This document shows positions 37,694-45,516 of a stretch of DNA of 64,000 nucleotides, one piece after another (the first letter of the stretch is position 1; the number at the start of each line of letters is the position of its first letter). A model generated the notes under the pieces. It had not been told where the DNA came from. It did not search any database and saw nothing but the letters and a program-made list of their open reading frames with translations. Location of the stretch: positions 744,001 through 808,000 of the forward strand of contig NZ_LS483403.1 in assembly GCF_900475675.1 (NCBI RefSeq). The letters run 5' to 3'. Position numbers and translations under genes: made by a program. The stretch comes from Streptococcus lutetiensis. GTDB lineage: Bacteria; Bacillota; Bacilli; Lactobacillales; Streptococcaceae.

Positions 37694-39205
37694 CTAATTT
37701 GATGATAAGATATCTTTTGGTTTCATGCGAATGATACCAATACTTGCTAAGATAGTTGAGATAAATAAGATGAGAAGGGTGATTCCACCGAGTTTTGCGA
37801 CATCAGTTCCTGTTAGTTTGATATCGAGATTATCGATTTCTTTTGGTGAAGTTGTTGCCATTGACATCGTGTTGCCAAAACCACCGCCGGATAGTTTGTC
37901 ATTTTGGGGTTTTAAGTCATTTTGCTTATTGTCATCATTAGAAAAGTTTGTCTCTTGACCAGGACCACCGCCATTAGGTCCTTGGTTTGTAGTTTGTTGT
38001 GTCTGAGTCGAAGATGACAACAGTTGGTTACCAAGGGCATTTCCGACAAAATTTCCTGCAAATGATGCAGTCACAAGAGAAACGATAGTGACCATGAATA
38101 ACTCTGTGAAGAATTGTCTGATGATTTTAAGGCGATTTTCACCCAAGCTCATGAGAACTCCAATTTCGTAACGGCGCTCACGAATGCTGAAAATAACAAT
38201 CAAGGCTAGGATAACTGCATCAGCAATAGCTACCAAAATAACGATATTTTATGCAATTGATGAAATGTTATTAAGTGGTGAGAGCATTTGTTCGTAGATT
38301 TCATCGCTTGATGTCACAAAGTAAGTGTCAGTGTCGATTTCTGATTTGACTTCTTTAACGAAATTGTCTATTTTTTCAGGATTTAAAAGGGCATAAACAG
38401 CTGAATCGAGTTTATCTGTTTCGCCTTTTATGGTGTTAGTTGTCGTCAGCGTTGTGTAAATGTTGTTTTGTGGGTTTGAAGCATTTGACATCATTTGTGC
38501 TGTTGTGGCAGTAGATGAATTGTCATAAATGCCGATGACGGTCAGTATATAGCTTGTTTCAGTGCTATCTACTGTAGTTGTCACTGTGAAGGTATCCCCA
38601 CACTTAAACTGTTTTCGCTAGCCAAATCTGAAGAGATAAGTGCGCAGTTGTCGGCAGTTTCTGAAGTAATGCCATCTCCTTTAGAAATCGTACTTTTTCC
38701 TGAAGTGAAGTCACTGACATTGTCAGTTGTGTTAACACCAGTAATGGTAAAATCACCCGATGTCATCATGCCACCGTGGTTCTCAGGTTGGTTTCCATTT
38801 TGTGAAGCATTATCGCTTGAATCATCAGAAGATGAAGAAGTAGAGATAGCAGAAATACCGTCCCTCGCATTAGCCGTTCTAGTTGTTGTGAAAAGGTATG
38901 ATGAGACACCACTTTTTTCTACAATAGATTTTGCTGTTGCAAGGTCAACAGAAGTAGTAGCTGTCGTGTTGCTACTTGATTTCGCTGTCAGGTTTGAAAG
39001 CTTTCATCATGGCTTCGCGGTTAACAGATAAAGTCACTATTGCACCTGCTTGTTTTTTAGCTGATGTGACGGTAGAATCTGCCGCATTTTTAATGGTTAA
39101 CCCAGCTAGAACAAAAATCAAAATCGCGCTGGTTACCAAAACGAGTAATCCCGTGCATCCTTTTTTGGCTTTTGTCACAAGCCAGGCTCGCTTAATAAAA
39201 TTCAT
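37694..39205 (-). pseudogene. FtsX/MacB-type ABC permease, broken by two frameshifts and a stop
   Basis: Read together, the pieces encode one permease of about 500 residues: an N-terminal helix (GLLVLVTSAILIFVLAGL), a long Ser/Thr/Asn-rich extracellular domain, and three C-terminal helices (VAIADAVILALIVIFSIRER, TELFMVTIVSLVTASFAG, LGGITLLILFISTILASIG). The frame changes near 38975-39000 (stop TAG after PDSEIK), changes back near 38600 (one base missing in the VGDTFTV codons), and hits an in-frame TAA at 38249-38251 (SSIA*NIVILV). The start at 39205 still has GAAGGAG. Family role: export or sensing of peptides or antibiotics with the adjacent ATPase. Both genes are dead, so the whole system is lost. 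Confidence 0.85.
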
Positions 39206-39322
39206 GTCAATAACTCCTTCGCAAATGTATTATGAAAAAAGTTTAGGGGATGAGACTTAGGTCAAATTGAAACAAAACTTAAACAAAACTTAAAAATTAT
39301 GAAAATGTTACCAGTAAATATA

Positions 39323-39339
39323 GTTCGCAAAAAACGAAC
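39323..39339. promoter_or_regulatory. PurR-box-like inverted repeat upstream of guaC
   Basis: GTTCG (39323-39327) and CGAAC (39335-39339) flank CAAAAAA, and another ACGAA lies at 39375-39379. CGAA cores in AT-rich DNA are the hallmark of PurR boxes in Firmicutes; the exact spacing differs from the classical tandem. Confidence 0.35.
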
Positions 39340-39365
39340 GATGTAAAAATATAAAATAAAAATAT

Positions 39366-39394
39366 TTGACATAAAACGAATGAAGTTGTAAAAT
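39366..39394 (+). promoter_or_regulatory. Promoter of the guaC transcript
   Basis: TTGACA (39366-39371) and TAAAAT (39389-39394) with a 17-bp spacer. It gives a leader of about 190 nt. Confidence 0.8.
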
Positions 39395-39460
39395 GATAAT
39401 GGAAGGGTAAGGTTTTACCTAGCGATGCTTTATTAAGTTAATACTTAGTAGAGTTATAGG

Positions 39461-39530
39461 AAGGTCATTTTTTAATGAAAGAGTCGATGTGTTTTTGGGC
39501 TACTCTGACAAAGAAAAAAGTGACCTTTTT
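39461..39530 (+). terminator. Possible attenuator hairpin in the guaC leader
   Basis: AAGGTCATTTTTT (39461-39473) can pair with AAAAAAGTGACCTT (39514-39527, one bulged G), followed by TTTAG. The same AAGGTCA could instead pair with TGACCTT at 39542-39548. The 5' arm includes the ribosome site of the small reading frame. Confidence 0.4.
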
Positions 39531-39588
39531 AGATTGTCCTTTGACCTTGTCTGAGTATTCACTGACACAAAGACCACGGAGAAATTGA
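39475..39588 (+). CDS. Putative 37-residue leader peptide of guaC
   Basis: A small frame in the guaC leader: ATG 39475, TGA 39586-39588, one base before the guaC ATG. The peptide begins [16 protein letters not shown] and ends [10 protein letters not shown]. An AGGAAGG ribosome site lies at 39458-39464, a little far (about 10 bases). The guaC ribosome site GGAG is inside its last codons, so translation of the small frame could affect guaC. It has no similarity I recognise. Because it also lies in a hairpin, it could instead be a chance frame in a structured leader. Confidence 0.35.
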   Translation: MKESMCFWATLTKKKVTFLDCPLTLSEYSLTQRPRRN

Positions 39589-39589
39589 T

Positions 39590-40573
39590 ATGTATAACGA
39601 AATGCCTGTCTTTGATTATGAAGATATTCAACTCATTCCTAACAAATGTATCATTAAAAGCCGTTCAGAAGCTGATACGCATGTGAGACTTGGTGATTAT
39701 ACCTTTAAATTGCCAGTTGTCCCTGCTAATATGCAGACGATTATCGATGAAGATATTGCTGAAAAACTTGCTAAAAATGGTTACTTTTACATTATGCATC
39801 GTTTTGATGAGGCTTCTCGAAAACCTTTTGTCAAACGCATGCATGACCAAGACTTGATTGCTTCAATCTCAGTAGGTGTTAAAGATTATGAGTACGACTT
39901 TGTCTCAAGCTTAAAAGATGATGCGCCAGAATTTATTACCATTGATATTGCTCATGGACATTCTGATAGTGTCATTGAGATGATTAAGCACATTAAAAAA
40001 GAATTGCCAGATACTTTTGTTATCGCTGGTAATGTTGGAACGCCTGAGGCTGTTCGTGAGTTGGAAAATGCAGGTGCTGATGCCACAAAAGTTGGGATTG
40101 GTCCTGGTAAAGTTTGTATCACAAAAGTGAAAACTGGTTTTGGAACAGGCGGCTGGCAATTAGCAGCACTACGTTGGTGCGCAAAAGCAGCTCGCAAACC
40201 AATTATCGCTGATGGTGGTATTCGTACTCACGGTGACATTGCCAAGTCTATTCGTTTTGGTGCGACAATGGTTATGATTGGTTCTCTCTTTGCTGGACAC
40301 TTAGAAAGCCCAGGAAAATTGGTAGAAGTAGACGGAAAACAATATAAAGAATATTACGGTTCCGCTTCTGAGTATCAAAAGGGAGAGCACAAAAATGTTG
40401 AAGGTAAGAAAATCTTACTCCCTGTTAAAGGACATTTAAAAGATACACTTATTGAAATGCAAGAAGATCTTCAAAGCTCTATTTCGTATGCTGGTGGTCG
40501 TGATTTGCATGCCTTGACACGTGTCGATTATGTTATCGTTAAAAATTCAATCTGGAATGGTGATTCAATTTAG
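39590..40573 (+). CDS. guaC: GMP reductase
   Basis: A 327-residue IMPDH/GMPR-family enzyme that reduces GMP to IMP with NADPH, returning guanine nucleotides to the adenine branch. It begins [16 protein letters not shown] after the start. The catalytic Cys176 is in [17 protein letters not shown], followed by [21 protein letters not shown] and MIGSLFAGH. There are no CBS domains, as expected for the short GuaC of Firmicutes (type 2). It is transcribed alone; a separate promoter and riboswitch control the next operon. The leader has a promoter, PurR-like repeats and an attenuator-like hairpin. Confidence 0.95.
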   Translation: MYNEMPVFDYEDIQLIPNKCIIKSRSEADTHVRLGDYTFKLPVVPANMQTIIDEDIAEKLAKNGYFYIMHRFDEASRKPFVKRMHDQDLIASISVGVKDYEYDFVSSLKDDAPEFITIDIAHGHSDSVIEMIKHIKKELPDTFVIAGNVGTPEAVRELENAGADATKVGIGPGKVCITKVKTGFGTGGWQLAALRWCAKAARKPIIADGGIRTHGDIAKSIRFGATMVMIGSLFAGHLESPGKLVEVDGKQYKEYYGSASEYQKGEHKNVEGKKILLPVKGHLKDTLIEMQEDLQSSISYAGGRDLHALTRVDYVIVKNSIWNGDSI

Positions 40574-40634
40574 AATAGGAAAGTTGTCATTATTTTCAGA
40601 ATATTACTTCTTTAATAATAGGACCAATGTCATC

Positions 40635-40662
40635 TTGAAATCCAAGTTTAAAATGATACAAT
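40635..40662 (+). promoter_or_regulatory. Promoter of xpt-pbuX
   Basis: TTGAAA (40635-40640) and TACAAT (40657-40662) with a 16-bp spacer and TGA before the -10 box. Transcription would start near 40669, about 30 bases before the riboswitch. Confidence 0.7.
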
Positions 40663-40699
40663 AGTTCTATCATTAATGTGATGGTTAAAATTCAATATT

Positions 40700-40762
40700 A
40701 CTTATTTATGCTACGAATAGGCGTAGCGTTTCTACAAGACACCGTAATGTCTAACAATAAGT
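40700..40762 (+). promoter_or_regulatory. Guanine-class purine riboswitch aptamer
   Basis: P1 is ACTTATT (40700-40706) with AATAAGT (40756-40762). P2 is CTACG/CGTAG with loop AATAGG, J2/3 is TTTCTAC, and P3 is AGACACCGTAATGTCT with the conserved loop. The specificity base in J3/1 is C (40755), which selects guanine (or hypoxanthine/xanthine) rather than adenine. It sits about 195 bases before xpt, the classical place. Confidence 0.93.
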
Positions 40763-40826
40763 CAGTTCTCAGTTGTTGTCTGAGAAAACATTTTTGCATA
40801 CCTGTAAAAATGTGACCGAGTTTTGC

Positions 40827-40861
40827 AAGAGATGTTTACAATTTGTAAACACCTCTTTTTA
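40827..40861 (+). terminator. Expression-platform terminator of the purine riboswitch
   Basis: AAGAG-A-TGTTTAC (40827-40839) pairs with GTAAACA-C-CTCTT (40845-40857), followed by TTT. Ligand binding would favour this terminator; the intervening AGTTCTC...TGAGAA stretch offers antiterminator pairing. Confidence 0.8.
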
Positions 40862-40956
40862 TACAATCTGTCTTTGTTTAATGACGCTTGAAAAGTTTCA
40901 TAGTAAGTTGTTTGTTTTAACAATCCGATTTTAAAAATTTTTCAAAAGGAGAATCC

Positions 40957-41538
40957 ATGAAATTATTGGAAGACCGCATCTTAAAAGATGGTAATGTTTT
41001 GGGTGAGGATATCTTGAAAGTAGATAGTTTCCTTACTCATCAAGTTGACTATGAACTCATGCAAGAAATGGGTAAAGTTCTTGCGGAAGCTTATAAAGAC
41101 GCTGGTGTCACTAAAGTTGTTACAATTGAAGCATCTGGTATTGCACCAGCTTTATATACGGCACAAGCTATGAATGTTCCAATGATTTTCGCTAAAAAAG
41201 CTAAAAATATCACAATGACAGAAGGTATTTTAACAGCAGAAGTTTATTCATTTACTAAGCGCGTGACAAGCACAGTATCAATCGCAAGTAAATTCTTGTC
41301 AGAAGATGACACTGTACTTATCGTTGATGATTTCTTGGCAAATGGACAAGCTGCTAAAGGGCTTCTTGAAATTATTGGTCAAGCAGGTGCTAAAGTTGCT
41401 GGTATCGGTATTGTCATTGAAAAATCTTTCCAAACAGGTCGTAAATTACTTGAAGAAACAGGTGTACCTGTAACATCTCTAGCTCGAATCAAAGAATTTA
41501 AAGATGGCCAAGTTGTCTTTACGGAGGCAGATGCATAA
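40957..41538 (+). CDS. xpt: Xanthine phosphoribosyltransferase
   Basis: A 193-residue PRTase that joins xanthine to PRPP to give XMP. It starts [20 protein letters not shown], as in B. subtilis Xpt. The PRPP loop is [22 protein letters not shown], and [12 protein letters not shown] binds the purine. It is controlled by the upstream guanine riboswitch and followed by the xanthine permease gene. AAAGGAG precedes the ATG. Confidence 0.96.
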   Translation: MKLLEDRILKDGNVLGEDILKVDSFLTHQVDYELMQEMGKVLAEAYKDAGVTKVVTIEASGIAPALYTAQAMNVPMIFAKKAKNITMTEGILTAEVYSFTKRVTSTVSIASKFLSEDDTVLIVDDFLANGQAAKGLLEIIGQAGAKVAGIGIVIEKSFQTGRKLLEETGVPVTSLARIKEFKDGQVVFTEADA

Positions 41539-41539
41539 G

Positions 41540-42808
41540 ATGGAAATGAATGAACAAAAACACTCACAAGCTGCTATCCTAGGTTTGCAACATTTACTTG
41601 CCATGTATGCAGGGTCAATCTTGGTTCCTATCATGATTGCCAGTGCCCTTAACTATTCAGCTGAACAATTAACTTACCTCATTTCAACTGATATTTTCAT
41701 GTGTGGGGTTGCTACATTCTTGCAATTGCAGTTACGTGAGCACTTTGGTGTCGGACTTCCAGTTGTTCTTGGTTGTGCCTTCCAATCTGTTGCACCGTTA
41801 TCAATCATCGGAGCTAAACAAGGTTCTGGTTACATGTTTGGTGCCTTGATTGTCTCTGGTATTTATGTGATTTTGATTTCTGGCATTTTCTCAAAAATTG
41901 CAGATTTCTTCCCACCGGTTGTTACTGGTTCAGTTATCACAACTATTGGTTTGACTTTGATTCCAGTTGCTATTGGTAACATGGGTGACAACTCTGACAA
42001 ACCAACAGCTCAATCATTAATCTTGGCTCTCGTAACCATTGCGATTGTTCTTGTGGTTAATATTTTTGCTAAAGGTTTCATTAAATCAATTGCTATTTTA
42101 ATTGGTTTGATTGGTGGAACGATTGTGGCTGCCTTTATGGGCTTAGTTGATACATCAGTAGTCGCTAACGCACCGCTTGTTCACATTCCACAACCATTCT
42201 ACTTTGGCGCACCAAAATTTGAAATCACATCAATCATTATGATGTGTATCATTGCAACAGTTTCAATGGTTGAATCAACTGGTGTTTACCTTGCTTTGTC
42301 AGATTTGACTGGTGAAAAATTAGACAGCAAACGTCTTCGTAACGGATACCGCGCAGAAGGTGCAGCTGTACTTCTTGGTGGTATTTTCAATACTTTCCCA
42401 TATACTGGATTCTCACAAAACGTTGGTTTGGTTCGTATTTCAGGAATCAAAACACGTCGTCCAATTTACTATACAGCTTTATTCCTTGTGATTCTTGGAC
42501 TTCTTCCAAAATTCGGTGCAATGGCACAAATGATTCCAAGCCCAGTTCTTGGTGGTGCTATGATTGTACTTTTCGGTATGGTTGCTCTGCAAGGGATTCA
42601 AATGCTCAATCAAGTTGATTTCCAAAATAACGAATACAACTTTATCATTGCGGCGGTTTCAATCGCTTGTGGAGTTGGTTTTAACGGAACAAATCTTTTT
42701 GTTAGCCTTCCAAATACAGTTCAAATGTTCTTAACAAATGGTATTGTTATTGCTGCATTATTTGCTGTTGTTCTTAATTTGATTTTAAACGGAAAACTAA
42801 AAAAATAA
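41540..42808 (+). CDS. pbuX: Xanthine permease
   Basis: A nucleobase:cation symporter 2 family permease of about 422 residues with 12 or more membrane segments. It starts near MEMNEQKHSQAAILGLQHLL, with the family segment QLREHFGVGLPVVLGCAFQS and the signature NGYRAEGAAVLLGGIFNTFPYTGFSQNVGL (shown in part), plus GMVALQGIQML. The frame is open upstream into xpt; starts at 41531 (overlapping the xpt stop) or 41540 are both possible, with GGAGG at 41523-41527. It imports xanthine for Xpt and shares the riboswitch. Confidence 0.93.
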   Translation: MEMNEQKHSQAAILGLQHLLAMYAGSILVPIMIASALNYSAEQLTYLISTDIFMCGVATFLQLQLREHFGVGLPVVLGCAFQSVAPLSIIGAKQGSGYMFGALIVSGIYVILISGIFSKIADFFPPVVTGSVITTIGLTLIPVAIGNMGDNSDKPTAQSLILALVTIAIVLVVNIFAKGFIKSIAILIGLIGGTIVAAFMGLVDTSVVANAPLVHIPQPFYFGAPKFEITSIIMMCIIATVSMVESTGVYLALSDLTGEKLDSKRLRNGYRAEGAAVLLGGIFNTFPYTGFSQNVGLVRISGIKTRRPIYYTALFLVILGLLPKFGAMAQMIPSPVLGGAMIVLFGMVALQGIQMLNQVDFQNNEYNFIIAAVSIACGVGFNGTNLFVSLPNTVQMFLTNGIVIAALFAVVLNLILNGKLKK

Positions 42809-42824
42809 GCGTTTAGACATAAAT

Positions 42825-42858
42825 AAACACATCTAGGATTGTTCCTAGATGTGTTTTT
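42825..42858. terminator. Bidirectional terminator between pbuX and apbE
   Basis: AAACACATCTAGGA (42825-42838) pairs with TCCTAGATGTGTTT (42843-42856), with T-rich sequence on both sides. Confidence 0.9.
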
Positions 42859-42861
42859 CTT

Positions 42862-43797
42862 TTATCTTAGGGGTTGAAAGTGGGAGCGCAAGCCGTTTGT
42901 CAAAGCTAAGCGATTATCTTTAGTGATGAGAATGCCTTCTATGTGTGGAGTGGTTTGAATAGTTGCTAGAGCTTGCATGACAGGCAAGCCAAAGAGTCGT
43001 GTGGTCCAGATTTCACAATCAACAGACAGGTCAGAAACGATGGTAAGACTAGCCATTTCAGTTTCGATAGGATAGCCAGTTTCTTGATCAAAAATATGGT
43101 GGTATTCTTTATTTCCAACTTTTAGGCGACGTTCGTAAATACCTGAAGTGACAACAGATTGATTTTTAAGAGTTAAAATTCCAATATGATTTCCTCGTGA
43201 TTTTTGAGGATTTTGAATGCCAATTCGCCAGATGCCGTTATCGTTTCTTGGATTATCACCGTAAACAAGGACATTTCCACCAAGGTTAATCATGGCAGAA
43301 GTGCCCTTTTCTGATTTTAAATAATCCATGATTTTATCAGCAATATAACCTTTAGCAAGAGCACCAAGGTCGATTTTCATGCCTTTTTGGCTTAGAAAGA
43401 CACTTTGTTTAGTCGCATCTAAAATGATATTTTCTGGTTTAGATAAGGCTAGCGCTTTTTGGATTTTTTGAGGACTAGGTACGTTAGCATCATCAAAGCC
43501 AATGCGCCAGCTTTGTACCAAAGGACCAATAGCAATGTTGAGGTTGCTAGGAGTTGCTAAGCTATGTTTTTTTCCAATCGCAATTAGATTAAATAAATCC
43601 TGGTGAACAGTGACGGGAGCGATGCTAGAGTTATCATTGATGACCATGAGCTCTGAGTCAGCATCGTTAGCACTGAAGCGATTCTTGTATAGTTCAAGCA
43701 GATGACAAACTTCGGCGATGTGCTCTTTTGGGGTGTCAGAATCGATTAAGATATCAATAGTAGTTCCCATCATCTGGATACTATGACTAAGTTGCAT
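42862..43797 (-). CDS. apbE: FAD:protein FMN transferase (ApbE family)
   Basis: A 311-residue flavin transferase that attaches FMN to threonine in target proteins such as extracellular electron transfer or Rnf/Nqr components. The motif KIDLGALAKGYIADKIMDYL is the ApbE signature, followed by SAMINLGGNVLVYG, and late DHIF-type HHIFDQETGYPIETEMASLT with metal-binding acids. No lipoprotein signal or leading helix is seen, so this form looks cytoplasmic, which differs from the usual lipoprotein ApbE. It is a single-gene unit on the minus strand with no target gene nearby. Confidence 0.88.
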   Translation of the reverse strand: MQLSHSIQMMGTTIDILIDSDTPKEHIAEVCHLLELYKNRFSANDADSELMVINDNSSIAPVTVHQDLFNLIAIGKKHSLATPSNLNIAIGPLVQSWRIGFDDANVPSPQKIQKALALSKPENIILDATKQSVFLSQKGMKIDLGALAKGYIADKIMDYLKSEKGTSAMINLGGNVLVYGDNPRNDNGIWRIGIQNPQKSRGNHIGILTLKNQSVVTSGIYERRLKVGNKEYHHIFDQETGYPIETEMASLTIVSDLSVDCEIWTTRLFGLPVMQALATIQTTPHIEGILITKDNRLALTNGLRSHFQPLR

Positions 43798-43867
43798 GCT
43801 TTTCCTCCTGAACGTTTCTTAGTTTTAGCATAATGTTTTCTGGTTAAAAAAGCAATTTTTAAGCCAG

Positions 43868-43900
43868 TAAAAAAGCTTAAGACAATCGCCTCAAGCTTAG
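43868..43900 (-). terminator. Terminator of the tautomerase gene
   Basis: On the minus strand AAGCTTGAG pairs with CTTAAGCTT (one wobble), followed by TTTTTA. Confidence 0.75.
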
Positions 43901-43913
43901 TTGCTATGAAAAA

Positions 43914-44099
43914 TTAGTTTTTCTTTTTCATTTCGCCGTGTGGGTAGTAAGTACCTTCTGGCATGTCATTGATGAAAACGTGGATTGCTTCTTTTGGAGC
44001 TTTAGCAATACGTGAAACAACTTCAGTTACTTCGCGAGCAAGCTCAACTTTTTGTTCTTGAGTACGACCTTCAAACAAATCGATTTTTACGAATGGCAT
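43914..44099 (-). CDS. 4-oxalocrotonate tautomerase family protein
   Basis: A 61-codon protein of the 4-OT family. After removal of Met the catalytic Pro1 would be exposed (MPFVKIDLFEGRTQEQKV), and the arginine and hydrophobic positions (ISRIAKAPKEAIHVFINDM-like segment) follow the family. Members tautomerise small keto acids; the natural substrate in streptococci is unknown. The start at 44099 is required for Pro at position 2 and follows AAAGGAG; a longer frame to 44120 would hide the proline. Confidence 0.9.
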   Translation of the reverse strand: MPFVKIDLFEGRTQEQKVELAREVTEVVSRIAKAPKEAIHVFINDMPEGTYYPHGEMKKKN

Positions 44100-44230
44100 A
44101 TGAGTCTCCTTTTTAATCATTTAACAGTAACATTGTAGCATATTTTGCAGGAAAATTCAGGAAATTTTTAGAAAACTTCCAATCAAGACTGAATTCTCTT
44201 TTGTGCTAACGCACTGCGTTTTAAACAAGC

Positions 44231-44440
44231 TTACTTGAAAAGTTTTAAAATGTCTGACAAGCCAAAAGTTGTTTTGTGATAGACTTTATTGTAAGCAGCT
44301 TTTTTAGGATTTTTAATCCAACCTGAGCCTTTCTTCCCATATCCTGAAATAATTGCTTTTTTAGCTTGTCTTTTCCATTTGGCAGTAGTACGAGCTTTCA
44401 AACTCTTCTTTAAACTTGGTTTTCTAAATCCAACTTTCAT
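44231..44440 (-). CDS. Small, very basic protein of unknown function
   Basis: A 69-residue protein with about 18 Lys and 3 Arg and only one acidic residue (Asp), so it is strongly cationic. It begins MKVGFRKPSLKKSLKARTTA and has the segment GYGKKGSGWIKNPKKAAYNK. No membrane helix or signal peptide is present. The start follows GAGG at good spacing (GAGGTTAAACTATG). I have seen similar short proteins only as hypothetical, sometimes phage-linked, entries; binding to nucleic acid or membranes is possible from the charge but not shown. Neighbours are a tautomerase and the candidate RNA upstream of tdk, with no phage genes. Confidence 0.65.
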   Translation of the reverse strand: MKVGFRKPSLKKSLKARTTAKWKRQAKKAIISGYGKKGSGWIKNPKKAAYNKVYHKTTFGLSDILKLFK

Positions 44441-44615
44441 AGTTTAACCTCTTGGTATTAAAAAAATATCATTTTCTGCTATAAGATACTTTAATCTGCT
44501 TACTTCGTCAATAAGGTTTTGGGCTGTTTGATTGGAGATTTTTTCGGACAATACATTTCTGTAACATAATCGTGATTCTTTTAATAAAGCGTCATCAAAT
44601 TTACATGACCTGCTG

Positions 44616-44769
44616 TGTTATAATTCTTAGTAAGCATTAACAACTTAATAGTACAAGGAGTGGCATTTGGGTGGCTATTTAGTGCTTTGATTTGTTATTC
44701 AATAGTGTTGGTTTCCGATATCACATTTTGTGATAAAAGCTAAAGCAAAATTTGCTTTAGCTTTTTTTG
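44616..44769 (+). ncRNA. Candidate small RNA or short leader transcript upstream of tdk
   Basis: An extended -10 promoter TGT TATAAT (44616-44624) is followed 110 bases later by two hairpins: TATCACA/TGTGATA (about 44719-44735) and the strong terminator AAAAGCTAAAGCAAA/TTTGCTTTAGCTTTT (44735-44749, 44751-44765). The transcript would be about 140 nt. It contains an AAGGAG site at 44655-44660 but only a 7-codon TTG frame or a poorly spaced 27-codon GTG frame, so I favour a non-coding RNA. The rest of the 44441-44898 gap is AT-rich and unassigned. Confidence 0.4.
44735..44769 (+). terminator. Strong terminator upstream of tdk
   Basis: A 15-bp perfect stem AAAAGCTAAAGCAAA with TTTGCTTTAGCTTTT followed by TTTG. 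It has no annotated gene directly before it on the plus strand. Confidence 0.85.
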
Positions 44770-44898
44770 TTGCTCAAATACTTAGTCTGGTGGGATGAAG
44801 ACGCGTTTGTCTGGCTAATTTGCTTATTCTACTTGTTTATCCATGAGCGATTTTATGATAGAATAGTAGAATATTAGTAGAAGGTAGGATTGTCACTT

Positions 44899-45480
44899 TT
44901 GGCTCAACTCTATTATAAATATGGAACCATGAATTCTGGTAAGACTATTGAAATTTTAAAAGTAGCCCATAACTATGAAGAACAAGGAAAACCTGTTATC
45001 ATCATGACTTCAGCACTTGATACTCGTGATGGTTATGGTATTGTTTCTAGTCGTATCGGTATGCGCCGTGAAGCTATTGCAATTACTAATGAGATGGATG
45101 TTTTTGCTTACGTCAAAGCTCTTCCAGAAAAACCTTATTGTGTTCTTATTGATGAATGTCAGTTTTTAACGAAAAAGCATGTCTACGAATTAGCTCGTGT
45201 GGTTGATGAACTAGAAGTCCCTGTGATGGCTTTTGGGTTAAAAAATGATTTTCAGAATGAATTATTCGAAGGTTCAAAATACCTACTGCTTTTAGCAGAT
45301 AAAATTGATGAAATTAAAACTATTTGCCAGTTTTGCTCGAAAAAAGCCACAATGGTTTTGCGAACTGAAAATGGAAAACCGGTTTACGAGGGGGACCAAA
45401 TTCAAATTGGTGGAAATGAAACTTACATCCCCGTTTGTCGTAAACACTATTTTAATCCCATGATTTCAACTGAAAAATAA
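44899..45480 (+). CDS. tdk: Thymidine kinase
   Basis: A 193-residue type II thymidine kinase of the dTMP salvage pathway. It has the P-loop GTMNSGKT (residues 10-17 from AQLYYKYG), ALDTRDGYG, the Walker B LIDECQFL, and a zinc site of two CxxC pairs (CQFC and later C..H in VCRKHYF). The start is a TTG: the frame is open to TTG 44890, but related proteins begin AQLYYKYG, which fits the TTG at 44899. It is first in the tdk-prfA-prmC-tsaC cluster of streptococci. Confidence 0.93.
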   Translation: MAQLYYKYGTMNSGKTIEILKVAHNYEEQGKPVIIMTSALDTRDGYGIVSSRIGMRREAIAITNEMDVFAYVKALPEKPYCVLIDECQFLTKKHVYELARVVDELEVPVMAFGLKNDFQNELFEGSKYLLLLADKIDEIKTICQFCSKKATMVLRTENGKPVYEGDQIQIGGNETYIPVCRKHYFNPMISTEK

Positions 45481-45516
45481 GAAATGAATTTGTAAGAGAG
45501 AGGATAATAAACACAC

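Noticed and set aside
40574..40956. Possible gene in the 380-base gap between guaC and xpt
   Set aside because: The gap is explained by a promoter, the guanine-class aptamer and its terminator; no coding frame with a ribosome site is present.
44660..44743. 27-codon hydrophobic frame starting with GTG in the candidate RNA
   Set aside because: The GTG overlaps the AAGGAG site, so there is no usable spacing; the TTG alternative codes for only seven residues.
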